DNA from: Vreelandella azerica
GTDB taxonomy: Bacteria; Pseudomonadota; Gammaproteobacteria; Pseudomonadales; Halomonadaceae
Reading direction: 5' to 3'
Length of the DNA: 64,000 nucleotides
Assembly (NCBI RefSeq): GCF_013112225.1
Contig: NZ_JABFHI010000003.1
Location: forward strand, 186,001-250,000
Part shown: in pieces, positions 52,715 to 61,506 of the stretch
Layout: each line of letters starts with the position of its first letter
Numbering within the stretch: position 1 is the first letter of the stretch
Made by a program: the position numbers and the translations under genes
The notes under the pieces: model-generated
Told to the model about the DNA's origin: nothing
Database searches by the model: none
The model's input: only the letters and a program-made list of their open reading frames with translations

Positions 52715-53529
52715 TCACTCAGGCTTCATCTGGCGCTCGGTTTTGACAAAGCGGGTGAAATCACCAAAGTTGATCACAACGGCCGCGAAGTAGGCCACCA
52801 GGGTGCCTACAATCGCCATAAAGGCACCGATACCACTGCTACCTTCTGCCTCGTTGCCACTGAAGATACTACCGATGGCAGGCAGCAGCTCACTCCCGGC
52901 CTGAAACCAGACAACCAGCATCAATACAACCATGACCACGTAGACCAGCGGGCCTGCCCAGTTAAGGAAGTGCTTGATGCGCTCAATGCCTTGCCAGAAA
53001 ATTGCAATCTGAAACAGCCAGACAATTACAAAGGATAGCCAGGCGACGCCAGAGAGCCCCAGGAAAGTGCTGCCATCTCCTGCGCCAAGCAGGGCAGTGA
53101 TCAGCAAGGACACGGCGGTTGAGGCAAAGTAGGTCTGCACGCCGTACCAGAAAATGCCCACGATGGCACGCAGCATGGCGGGCAGGTTGGCGCCACGTAC
53201 CCCCATGCTGGCGCGGCGCGCACCATCACGGGAAAGGGAATGCCGTATTTAACGCTGGGTTTGCCGGTCAGGTTGACCAGATACATGACGATGATGCCAG
53301 CGACAATGATCGCCGCCATAACGGCCCAGCCGTTCAGGCTGTAGGAAAGAAAAAGCGAGGCTGCCAGGGTATAGCCAAACAGGCTCTGGATGTCGTTTGA
53401 CCATACATTGAAGATTTCAAAGGCGCCCCAGTTACGGTGCTCAGGCTTTAAAGGAGCAAGATCCTCATTACAAAGGCTGGGGTCAATTTGCTTGATGTTG
53501 AGATCGCTATACGCTGGTGGTTCATTCAT
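52715..53529 (-). pseudogene. Truncated NCS1-family nucleobase/hydantoin permease
   Basis: The product begins like an NCS1 permease (LNIKQIDPSLCNEDLAPLKPEHRNWGAFEIFNVWSNDIQSL in sequence) and continues to FGDFTRFVKTERQMKPE. Two defects are seen. A 5-base duplication of GCGCC near 53210-53220 shifts the frame inside VMVRA-SMGVRGANLP. The C-terminal half of the family (about 200 residues, last six or so helices) is absent, the stop lying about 50 bases before a terminator. Removing the duplication gives 269 residues against 450-500 for the family. Unlike other breaks here, the truncation cannot be a simple homopolymer error, so this is probably a real pseudogene. Confidence 0.8.
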
Positions 53530-53569
53530 GGTTAATGCTCTCTTGTCCGGTGTCTTGACTGGCTCGGGC

Positions 53570-54935
53570 TTACTGGTTGAACCGCTGGCAGGGAGCCCAT
53601 GACTTCATCAGCAGGTAATAGGTCACACCGGCCGGGATCAGGCTGGCATACCAGGAAACTGCCGAGAAGGTGAGGGCCGCAATAATGCCCACCACCGTGG
53701 CGATAAGAGCAGCCGCATTGACGCCTTTATAAGGACCTTGTTCGTCGTAGAGCTTGTCGAGATCAAGCGTGCGCTTGCGGATCAGGTAGTAATCCACCAC
53801 CAGAATGGCAAAGATAGGCCCAAGGAAAGCTGAGTAGGTCTGAACAAACAGCTGCAAACCGGCCGCAGAATCCGGCTGAACCAGCTTCCAGGGGAAGGTG
53901 GCGAAGGCCAGCAAACCAACGATGACGGTTGAGGTGGTGAATTTAAGCTTGAACACATCCATCAACACATAGGTGGGTGGTACGACGTTGTTCAGTACGT
54001 TGGTCGTGACCTGGGCAAAGGCGATGAACAGCAAGGTGGTCATCAGCAGCGGCGTGTTATCCACGGCGTTGGCAAACACCTGAATCGGGTCAGCGGTGCC
54101 GGTGGCTTCCGATACCATATAGCCAATCAGCCCCATGAACAGGGTGCAGGGCAGAATCGACATGGCATAAATAATGGTCAACAAGCTCTGGGCAGTGCCT
54201 TTTTTATGCTCGCGTGAGTAATCACTAACGTTCAGCATCATAGTGCTGTAAATGCCGAGAAACAGCATGGTGGCCCCCAGAACGGCATTCCCCAGGAGCC
54301 TTCCATGGTCAGCAGGCTGGCGGACAGCTCATCACCGTAGCGCTGCACGGTGGCATAGAACATGTACATCAAGGACAGCAGAATAAAAGCGCTGCCGATA
54401 TTTTCCAGCCACTTGATGCCCTGGAACCCCATCACGGACAGGCCGATCTGCAGGAACTGGAAGGTAATGAAGTAGAACACCAGGTTATCAAAGCCAAACA
54501 GGGTGGCGGAGACCATGTTAAGCGCGCCTGCGCCGATCCAGCTTTGAAAGCCATACCAGACAATCGCAGGAACCGCACGCACAAGTCCCGGCAAACGCGT
54601 ACCGGCAAAGCCAAACGCACTGCGGGCCTGCACCATAAAGGGGATGCCGTACTTGTAGCCGGCAGCACCGTTAAGCGCCAGGGCGATGCCGATCACAAAG
54701 CAGCCAATGGCAATCGCCAGGGTTGCTTGGAGTAGATTGAGCGTTCCTACCACGCTTGAGCCCATAGCAAAGGTGCCAATAGAAACACAGCCACCAAACC
54801 AGGCCAGAAAGTAGGAGGCCCTGCCCATGATCCGGGTCTGCTGGGGGCTAGGGACTCTTCACCAGGGGCTTTGCCCGGAGAGGTGTCTGGCTTGGCGGTG
54901 CCCGCTGCCAGGTCAGAGGGTGTTGATTGAGTCAT
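53570..54935 (-). CDS. NCS1-family purine/cytosine/allantoin permease (two frameshifts)
   Basis: A 12-span nucleobase:cation symporter. ATG 54935 has GAGGAAA upstream; N-terminal MTQSTPSDLAAGTAKPD is followed by IMGRASYFLAWFGGCVSIGTFAMGSSVVG and KYGIPFMVQARSAFGFAGTRLPGLVRAVPAIVWYGFQSWIGAGA. STMMLNVSDYSREHKKG is the NCS1 helix-8 region. One base is missing in each of two runs: G5 at 54843-54847 (correct reading P-QQTRIMGRAS) and C5 at 54274-54278 (correct reading FWGATMLFLGIYST). Repaired length is 455. Context suggests allantoin or another ureide as substrate. Confidence 0.88.
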
Positions 54936-55029
54936 GATGTGTTTCCTCGCAAGAAATTATGGTTGTCTTCCGGTCTACCTGACCGGGAAGGCTTGCGGCT
55001 GGCGTGCCTGTTAATGGCGTCAACGATTG

Positions 55030-55059
55030 TTGTTAGTGCAATTATTGTTAGTGCAATTA
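55030..55059. repeat. Perfect 15-bp tandem duplication
   Basis: TTGTTAGTGCAATTA occurs twice back-to-back in the gap between the racemase stop and the NCS1 permease start. A nearby palindrome AAGTGG-TGTG-CCACTT (55063-55078) covers the end of the racemase gene. This may be a regulatory duplication or a weak terminator area. Confidence 0.8.
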
Positions 55060-55076
55060 AGCAAGTGGTGTGCCAC

Positions 55077-55823
55077 TTAGCGTTTTGGCTGCCAATCTGA
55101 AAGATGCTCAAATTGGCCGGTAAAGCGTTTGGGGCGCGGGAAGGCAAGATCGCCAACTTTGCTGGTACCCAGCCCCAGGCCGACCAGCGCTTCGGCGAGC
55201 TTGACCCCTGCGGTCACGCCCTCCAGAACGGGAAGGCCCACCTCACGAGAGATCGTCTCGGTCAGATCGGCCATGCCCCCGCAGCCCAGTACAATGGCGC
55301 CGATATTGTCTTCATCCCGGGCGCGCTGACACTCGGCAATGATGCGCTCAAGCGCTGCATCGCTATTTTCTTCCAGATCCAGCACCGGGATTTCCGCCGC
55401 GCGCACCCGTCGGCAGTGCTGGGAAAACCCGTACTGCTCAAGCAGGTGTTCAGCAATGATGCCGGTGCGCCCCAGGGTGGTGACGATTGAAAAACGCGTG
55501 CTGATCAGGGTGGCCATATGAAAGGCCGCTTCGGCAATACCCACCACTGGAGCGCGGGTAAGCTCACGCGCGGCCAGCAGGCCCGGGTCGCCAAAGCAGG
55601 CAATCACATAGGCGTCGGTGGCGTCACGCTCACCTTTGATGATTTCTTCGGCCACGCCGACGGCACTGATGGCCTCGTCAAAATGGCTTTCAATCGAGAC
55701 CGGCCCAGCATCAGGTTGCGTCGCCACGATATGTGTCCCTGGCGCTGCCACCCTTTGAGCAGCCTCGCCGATGGTTTGCGTCATACCGTGAGTGGTATTG
55801 GGGTTAATGATGCGTAGCTTCAT
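55077..55823 (-). CDS. Aspartate/glutamate racemase family protein (allantoin/hydantoin racemase)
   Basis: 248 residues with the racemase cysteine pair AYVIACFGDPGLLAARE and AIVLGCGGMADL, and the N-terminal RIINPNTTHGMTQTIGEAA of the hydantoin/allantoin racemase (HyuE/HpxA) branch. In allantoin catabolism HpxA interconverts the enantiomers so the stereospecific allantoinase can act on both. It is divergent from puuE and shares a promoter region containing two TTGTATACAA palindromes. Likely co-transcribed with the NCS1 permease genes downstream. Allantoin specificity is inferred from context. Confidence 0.87.
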   Translation of the reverse strand: MKLRIINPNTTHGMTQTIGEAAQRVAAPGTHIVATQPDAGPVSIESHFDEAISAVGVAEEIIKGERDATDAYVIACFGDPGLLAARELTRAPVVGIAEAAFHMATLISTRFSIVTTLGRTGIIAEHLLEQYGFSQHCRRVRAAEIPVLDLEENSDAALERIIAECQRARDEDNIGAIVLGCGGMADLTETISREVGLPVLEGVTAGVKLAEALVGLGLGTSKVGDLAFPRPKRFTGQFEHLSDWQPKR

Positions 55824-55851
55824 GAATCATCCAGAAAGATAAAGGGTAATC

Positions 55852-55861
55852 TTGTATACAA
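55852..55861. promoter_or_regulatory. Putative GntR operator, copy 1
   Basis: Perfect 10-bp palindrome TTGTATACAA, 29 bases upstream of the racemase start. It fits the T-N-G-T-N(0-3)-A-C-N-A pattern of FadR/FCD GntR operators. Confidence 0.6.
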
Positions 55862-56045
55862 AATAGATTCCTTTTATGTGCAGTGCAAGAGAGTAGTAGG
55901 ATGCAAGGAGGTGCATTTTTCAGCCAATGAGCGGGTAAAATGAAGAAATAAAAGAAATTTTGTATATATATAAAGGTTTTACTGGGTAGTTAGACCTTGG
56001 TATCAAAATATTATAAAACAGTGTTTGAATACTTGTGGCCTTAAT

Positions 56046-56055
56046 TTGTATACAA
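56046..56055. promoter_or_regulatory. Putative GntR operator, copy 2
   Basis: Identical palindrome TTGTATACAA about 93 bases upstream of puuE. A half-related TTTGTATATATATA lies between the two at about 55959. The 325-base gap 55824-56148 has no gene. Confidence 0.6.
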
Positions 56056-56148
56056 TTTAGCTGCTATATTGATCTGAGCTTACTCAACTTGGAGATATCT
56101 TCACTTGTGAAGCTGTCATGTCCTGCAACCCATTTGTGAGAGTGTTTT

Positions 56149-57086
56149 ATGCCTGTGGATACCCTGTCGGAATACCCGCGTGATCTTATCGGCTACGGCC
56201 GTCAGCCACCTCAGGCCAACTGGCCCGGCAAGGCCCGTATTGCCGTTCAGTTTGTGCTCAACTATGAGGAAGGCGGTGAAAACTGCGTGCTGCACGGCGA
56301 CGCGGGGTCAGAGCAGTTTCTTTCCGAGATTATTGGTGCGCAGAGTTATCCTGATCGTCACCTGAGTATGGAATCCATCTACGAGTATGGTTCGCGGGCA
56401 GGCGTGTGGCGGATTCTGCGCGAGTTTGAAAAACGTGATCTGCCGCTCACCGTGTTTGGCGTTGCCATGGCGCTGGAGCGTCATCCCGACGTGGCCATGG
56501 CGTTCAAGGAGCTGGGGCATGAAATTGCCTGCCACGGCTATCGCTGGATTCACTATCAGGAAGTGCCTGAGGCGGTTGAACGCGATCATCTGCATAAGGC
56601 AATGGCCATCTTCCAAAAGCTCTATGGCGAAAAGCCCCAGGGCTGGTATACCGGACGGGATAGCCCGAACACCCGCCGCTTGATTGTTGACGAAGGTGGC
56701 TTTCTCTACGATAGCGATTATTACGGCGATGACCTGCCCTTCTGGACGCAGGTGACGGACAGCCAGGGGCGCGAGCATGACCACCTGATTGTGCCCTACA
56801 CCCTGGATACCAACGATATGCGCTTTGCAGCCCCCAGGGGTTTAATACCGCCGAGCACTTTTTTACTTACCTGCGCGATGCTTTTGATGTGCTCTATGCC
56901 GAAGGTGGCGAGTCGCCCAAGATGCTCTCGATAGGTATGCACTGCCGCCTGCTCGGGCGCCCCGGGCGTTTTCGCGCATTGCAGCGTTTTCTGGATTACA
57001 TCGAAGCCCATGACCATGTCTGGGTGGCCCGTCGTGTGGATATTGCCCGTCACTGGGCTGAACACCATCCTGCGCCTAATCGCTAA
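56149..57086 (+). CDS. puuE: Allantoinase PuuE (frameshifted here)
   Basis: PuuE is the cofactor-free polysaccharide-deacetylase-fold allantoinase that opens allantoin to allantoate. Seen: YPRDLIGYGRQPPQANWPGKARIAVQFVLNYEEGGE, SIYEYGSRAGVWRILREFE, HEIACHGYRWIHYQ, GWYTGRDSPNTRRL and YDSDYYGDDLPFW. The frame breaks in the C5 run 56831-56835, where one C is missing. The correct reading passes into QGFNTAEHFFTYLRDAFDVLY and SIGMHCRLLGRPGRFRALQRFLDYI. Repaired length is 312, normal. First gene of puuE-allE-allA. Confidence 0.94.
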
Positions 57087-57095
57087 AGGTCAATC

Positions 57096-57920
57096 ATGCA
57101 CCCATCACCTTACTATGCGCCCCAGGGCGGGCATCCGCCGCAAACGCAGCTGACCGCTGACCGCGCGGTATTCACCGAGGCTTATGCGCTGATTCCCAAG
57201 GGCGTCATGCGCGATATCGTCACCAGCTACCTGCCTTTCTGGGAAAAAACCCGCCTGTGGGTGCTGGCTCGGCCGCTGTCCGGTTTTGCGGAAACCTTTT
57301 CACAATACATTATGGAAGTGCAGCCTGAAGGGGGCAGCCACAAGCCTGAGCTGGACCCCAGGGCCGAAGGCGTGCTGTTTATCGTGGAGGGGGAATTAAC
57401 GCTGACGCTGGAAGACGAACCGCATCTTATGCAGCCGGGCGGCTATGCGTTCATTCCGCCGGGCAGCCGCTGGCAGGTGCGCAATGAATCCGCCGCGCCA
57501 GTACGTTTTCACTGGATACGCAAAGCCTACGCCTTTGTGGATGGCCTGGAGGTGCCCGCCGCCTTTGTCACCAACGAGCAGACCGTTACGCCGATTGAAA
57601 TGCTCGGCACCGAAGGGCGCTGGGCAACGACGCGCTTTGTCGACCCCGCTGACGTTCGCCATGATATGCATGTCAATATCGTCACCTTCCAGCCCGGTGG
57701 TGTGATCCCTTTTGATGAGACCCATGTGATGGAACATGGCCTTTACGTGCTGGAAGGCAAGGCGGTCTATCACCTCAATCAGCAGTGGGTGGAAGTCGAA
57801 GCCGGTGATTTCATGTGGCTGCGTGCCTTCTGCCCTCAAGCCTGTTACGCCGGCGGGCCGGGGCCGTTTCGCTACCTGCTTTACAAGGACGTTAACCGCC
57901 ACGCAGCGCTAACGCTTTAG
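57096..57920 (+). CDS. allE: (S)-ureidoglycine aminohydrolase
   Basis: A 274-residue bicupin. Conserved parts are YYAPQGGHPPQTQLTADRAVFTEAYALIPKGVMRDIVTSYLP, the first cupin GVLFIVEGELTLTLEDEPHLMQPGGYAFIPPGS and the second, metal-binding cupin NIVTFQPGGVIPFDETHVMEHGLYVLEGKAVYHL. The latter has the Glu/His/His/Gln-type Mn ligands. AllE (YlbA) releases ammonia from (S)-ureidoglycine to give (S)-ureidoglycolate. It is 9 bases after puuE and intact. The enzyme that makes ureidoglycine (AllC) is not in this window. Confidence 0.94.
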   Translation: MHPSPYYAPQGGHPPQTQLTADRAVFTEAYALIPKGVMRDIVTSYLPFWEKTRLWVLARPLSGFAETFSQYIMEVQPEGGSHKPELDPRAEGVLFIVEGELTLTLEDEPHLMQPGGYAFIPPGSRWQVRNESAAPVRFHWIRKAYAFVDGLEVPAAFVTNEQTVTPIEMLGTEGRWATTRFVDPADVRHDMHVNIVTFQPGGVIPFDETHVMEHGLYVLEGKAVYHLNQQWVEVEAGDFMWLRAFCPQACYAGGPGPFRYLLYKDVNRHAALTL

Positions 57921-57931
57921 GATAGAATTTC

Positions 57932-58426
57932 ATGCTCGAACTGATTGCTGAACCCCTGACCGCTGACGCCTTTGCTCCCTTTGGCGAGGTCATCGATGCC
58001 CGTACGTCAGCGTCATTTCCCATCAATGCTGGCCGCACCCAGCGCCATCACGACCTGGCGACGGTGCAGACCCTGGGGGAAAACGCCCGACCCCTGATCA
58101 GTCTCTTTGTCAGCCAGCCGGTGACCCTGCCACTGGAGCTGACGTTTCTTGAGCGTCACCCGCTGGGCAGCCAGGCCTTTATGCCGCTGCACGAGGAGCG
58201 CTTTATTGTTGTTGTGGCGCCGCCCGGAGAAAGCATTGACGCGGCCGATGTGCGTGCCTTTGTGACCGACGGCCGCCAGGGCGTTAACTACCGGGCGGGT
58301 ACCTGGCATGCGATTCAGTCAGTGCTCGATCGGGAAGGTGAGTTCCTGGTGATTGACCGTGGCGGCGAGGGCGATAATTGCGATGAGTATCCATTGCCCA
58401 TGCGGATCAGGTTGGCACTGGCATAA
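57932..58426 (+). CDS. allA: Ureidoglycolate lyase
   Basis: 164 residues of the AllA family: LTADAFAPFGEVIDA, INAGRTQRHHDLA, LELTFLERHPLGSQAFMPL, VVAPPGE and VNYRAGTWHAIQSVLD. AllA splits ureidoglycolate into urea and glyoxylate. It lies 11 bases after allE in the same operon, intact. Its glyoxylate product is also the product of the glc genes 12 kb upstream. Confidence 0.95.
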   Translation: MLELIAEPLTADAFAPFGEVIDARTSASFPINAGRTQRHHDLATVQTLGENARPLISLFVSQPVTLPLELTFLERHPLGSQAFMPLHEERFIVVVAPPGESIDAADVRAFVTDGRQGVNYRAGTWHAIQSVLDREGEFLVIDRGGEGDNCDEYPLPMRIRLALA

Positions 58427-58569
58427 CGTCATGATCGAAACCGTCATCTTGATGGCGCTACAATGCTAGGCTAGAAAATGGTTGGTTAAAACCTGATGTT
58501 TCTGAGTACCTGATAAAGGCAGTCTCAGAAATGTTTTTGGATAGTCTATCCGCATAACCTGGGAGCTTT

Positions 58570-60047
58570 ATGAACGCACTGCATTATTCCTCTATTCGTC
58601 GCACCAAAATTGTCGCCACCCTGGGGCCAGCCAGTGATCGCGAAGGTGTGCTTGAAGCCATGCTGGCGGCAGGAGTGGATGTGGTGCGGCTGAACTTCTC
58701 CCACGGCAGCCCCGAAGACCATCAGCGCCGTTTGCAGGCGGTACGGGAAACCGCCGCCCGCCTGGGCCGCAGCGTTGCAGCACTGGGCGACCTGCAGGGG
58801 CCGAAGATTCGCATTGCCCGCTTCAAGGAAGGGGCAGTGGTGTTGAAGGAAGGTGAGCCCTTTATCCTCGATATGGCGCTTGATAGCGATGCAGGCGATA
58901 CCCAGCGGGTAGGCTGTGACTATAAGACGCTGGCAGATGATGTCAGCGCAGGTGACCGTTTGCTGCTGGATGATGGCCGCCTGGTGCTGGATGTCACTGG
59001 CGTAGAAGGAAAGCAAGTGCTCACCAAGGTCGTTGTCGGTGGCAAGCTTTCCAATAACAAAGGCATCAACAAACAGGGCGGTGGCCTGTCGGCGCCCGCA
59101 CTGACGGAAAAAGACAAGCAGGATCTGAAAACCGCCGTTGCCATTGGCGTTGACTACCTGGCGATCTCATTTCCCCGCTCGGCACAGGATATGTTGGAAG
59201 CGCGTGAACTGCTGGGCGAGGCGGGCGCTGACATTGGTCTGGTGGCCAAGATGGAGCGGGCAGAGGCGGTGATGGATGAAACCACCATGGACGGGATTAT
59301 TGAAGCTTCCGAGGCTGTCATGGTAGCGCGGGGCGATCTGGGCGTTGAAATTGGTGATGCCCAGCTGGTGGGTATTCAGAAGCAGCTGATCAAACGTGCG
59401 CGCACCCTGAATCGTGCAGTCATCACGGCGACCCAGATGATGGAAAGCATGATCAGCGCGCCGCTGCCCACCCGCGCTGAAGTGTTTGATGTGGCTAATG
59501 CCGTGCTGGACAGCAGCGATGCGGTCATGCTGTCAGCAGAAACCGCTGCAGGGGATTACCCGGTGGAGACCGTCGAGGCGATGGCGCGGGTCTGCCTGGG
59601 CGCAGAGCGGGAAAAATTGCCCAGGAATCCGGCCACCGTATTCATGAGGGTTTTTTGCGCGCGGATGAAACCATAGCGCTGTCTGCCATGTATGCGGCCA
59701 ACCATATGCAGGGTGTCACGGCGATTGCCTGCATGACCGCCTCAGGTTACACCCCGCTGATTGCCTCACGGATTCGTTCCGGGTTACCGATTGTCGGGCT
59801 GGCGCATAACCCGATTGCCCAGCGCCGTATGGCGCTGTATCGCGGCGTGGTGTCGTTGCCGTTTGATACCTCTGAAATGAGCGCCACTGAGTTGAATGAC
59901 CGCGCCCTGTCATTGCTGGTGGCGCAGGGCATTGTCGCCCCAGGTGACCATGTGATCCTGACCCGTGGCGACCATATGAACGCCCATGGCGGCACCAACA
60001 CCATGAAAGTAATGACAATTACCGAACAGCACCTGGGTAAGGAGTAA
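58570..60047 (+). CDS. pyk: Pyruvate kinase (frameshifted here)
   Basis: Pyruvate kinase makes pyruvate and ATP from PEP. N-terminal [47 protein letters not shown], the catalytic [35 protein letters not shown] and [14 protein letters not shown] are clear. The frame breaks near 59620-59632 (correct reading [27 protein letters not shown]), one base missing. The C-terminal allosteric domain then ends in [14 protein letters not shown] at 60047. Repaired length is 492, in the PykA range. It lies just before modA (3-base gap), an unusual neighbour. Confidence 0.94.
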
Positions 60048-60050
60048 ACC

Positions 60051-60839
60051 ATGCGCGGTCTTGTCACTGCCTTATGCCTGTGGCTGGCAACCCTGTGTTT
60101 GCCTGCCAGCGTACAGGCACAGTCAGCGCCGCCGGTGGTGGCCGCCGCGTCGGATCTGCAGTTTGCGCTGACCGAGGCAGCCGAACGTTTCGAGCAGCAG
60201 AGTGGCCATGCCTTGCGACTTAATTTTGGCTCTTCCGGTAACTTCCGGCGTCAGATTGCCCAGGGCGCGCCGTTCGAGCTCTACCTTTCCGCCGATGAAT
60301 CCTATGTGCTGGCGCTGCATCAGGAAGGCCATGTGCAGGATGAGGGTGTCATTTATGCGATTGGGCGCCTTGCTTGGCTACAAAGCCCCGGTACGGCTGA
60401 GCTTGATGAGGATGACCCCTTGGCCGCCGTGGAGCAGGCGCTGGCCGCTCACCAGTCGGGCGAGCGCCAGCGGATTGCCCTGGCCAACCCGGAGCATGCC
60501 CCTTATGGCGTCGCCGCCCAGGAGGTGCTTGAGCATGCTGGGCTTTGGGCGGCGACGGCCGACTTGCATATTCTTGGCGAAAACGTTTCCCAGGCGGCGC
60601 AATACGCCCTTTCCGACGACGTCAGCGGTGGCCTGGTGGCCTACTCCCTGGCACTGGCGCCTGCACTTGAAGCGCGCAGCGAGCACCTGCTGATTCCTGA
60701 GAGTTGGCACAACCCGCTGCGCCAGCGCATGGTGCTGACAAACCAGGCCGGTGAAGTCGCCGAACAGTTCTATCAATGGCTGCAGCAGGACACCGGGCGG
60801 GCAATATTGAGTGACTATGGTTTCGTTGTGCCGCAATGA
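60051..60839 (+). CDS. modA: Molybdate ABC transporter substrate-binding protein
   Basis: 262 residues with a Sec signal peptide (LVTALCLWLATLCLPASVQA) and the ModA motifs VAAASDLQFALTEAAERFEQQ, NFGSSGNFRRQIAQGAPFELYLSAD, and NPEHAPYGVAAQEVLEHAGLW. It binds molybdate in the periplasm. The stop overlaps the modB start (ATGATG). Confidence 0.95.
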   Translation: MRGLVTALCLWLATLCLPASVQAQSAPPVVAAASDLQFALTEAAERFEQQSGHALRLNFGSSGNFRRQIAQGAPFELYLSADESYVLALHQEGHVQDEGVIYAIGRLAWLQSPGTAELDEDDPLAAVEQALAAHQSGERQRIALANPEHAPYGVAAQEVLEHAGLWAATADLHILGENVSQAAQYALSDDVSGGLVAYSLALAPALEARSEHLLIPESWHNPLRQRMVLTNQAGEVAEQFYQWLQQDTGRAILSDYGFVVPQ

Positions 60840-61506
60840 TGGATTGGGCAGCGCTATCCATATCCTTGCGCCTGGCCGTGCTGACCTGCCTTATTCTGCT
60901 GCCTTTGGGCATCTGGGCCGGGCGGGCACTGGCCTATGCGCGTTTCAAGGGGCGTGGTTTTTTGAGGCGCTGGTGGCCTTGCCCCTTGTGTTGCCGCCGA
61001 CGGTGCTGGGATTTTATCTGCTGACGGCTTTCAGCCGCGATGCGCCCTTTGGCGCTTTCTGGGCCAGCGTGTTTGGCAGCGGTCTGAACTTTACCTTTAC
61101 GGGTATTCTTTTGGCTTCCCTGGTCGCCAACCTGCCCTTTGCCATCCAGCCGATTCAGCGTGCCTTTGAAAGCATCCCTGCCAATTTGCGAGAAGCGGCC
61201 TGGTGCAGTGGCCTGTCACCCTGGCAAACCCTATGGCAGATTGAGTTGCCGCTGGTATGGCCGGGTTTGCTGTCGGCGTTTGCGCTGACCTTTGCGCATA
61301 CCCTGGGTGAGTTTGGAGTTGTTCTGATGGTAGGCGGCTCCATCGATGCTGAAACGCGCACCCTGGCAATTGCCATCTATGACCGCATGCAGGCGTTTGA
61401 CGAGGCCGCCGCCGCCATGATGTCCGCTGTGCTGCTAAGCGTTTCGTTTATCACCATTGGCGTGGTGTATGGTCTTGCCGGGCGACGCAGGAGGGTGCAT
61501 GGCTGA
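60836..61506 (+). CDS. modB: Molybdate ABC transporter permease (frameshifted here)
   Basis: The inner-membrane subunit with about five helices. It begins MDWAALSISLRLAVLTCLILLPLG; the frame breaks in the T6 run 60958-60963 (one T missing; correct reading RFKGRGFFEALVALPLVLPPTVLGFYLL). The EAA loop REAAWCSGLSPWQTLWQIELPLVWPG contacts ModC, and AHTLGEFGVVLMVGGSI is family-typical. Repaired length is 223. Two adjacent ATGs (60836, 60839) are possible starts. Confidence 0.93.
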
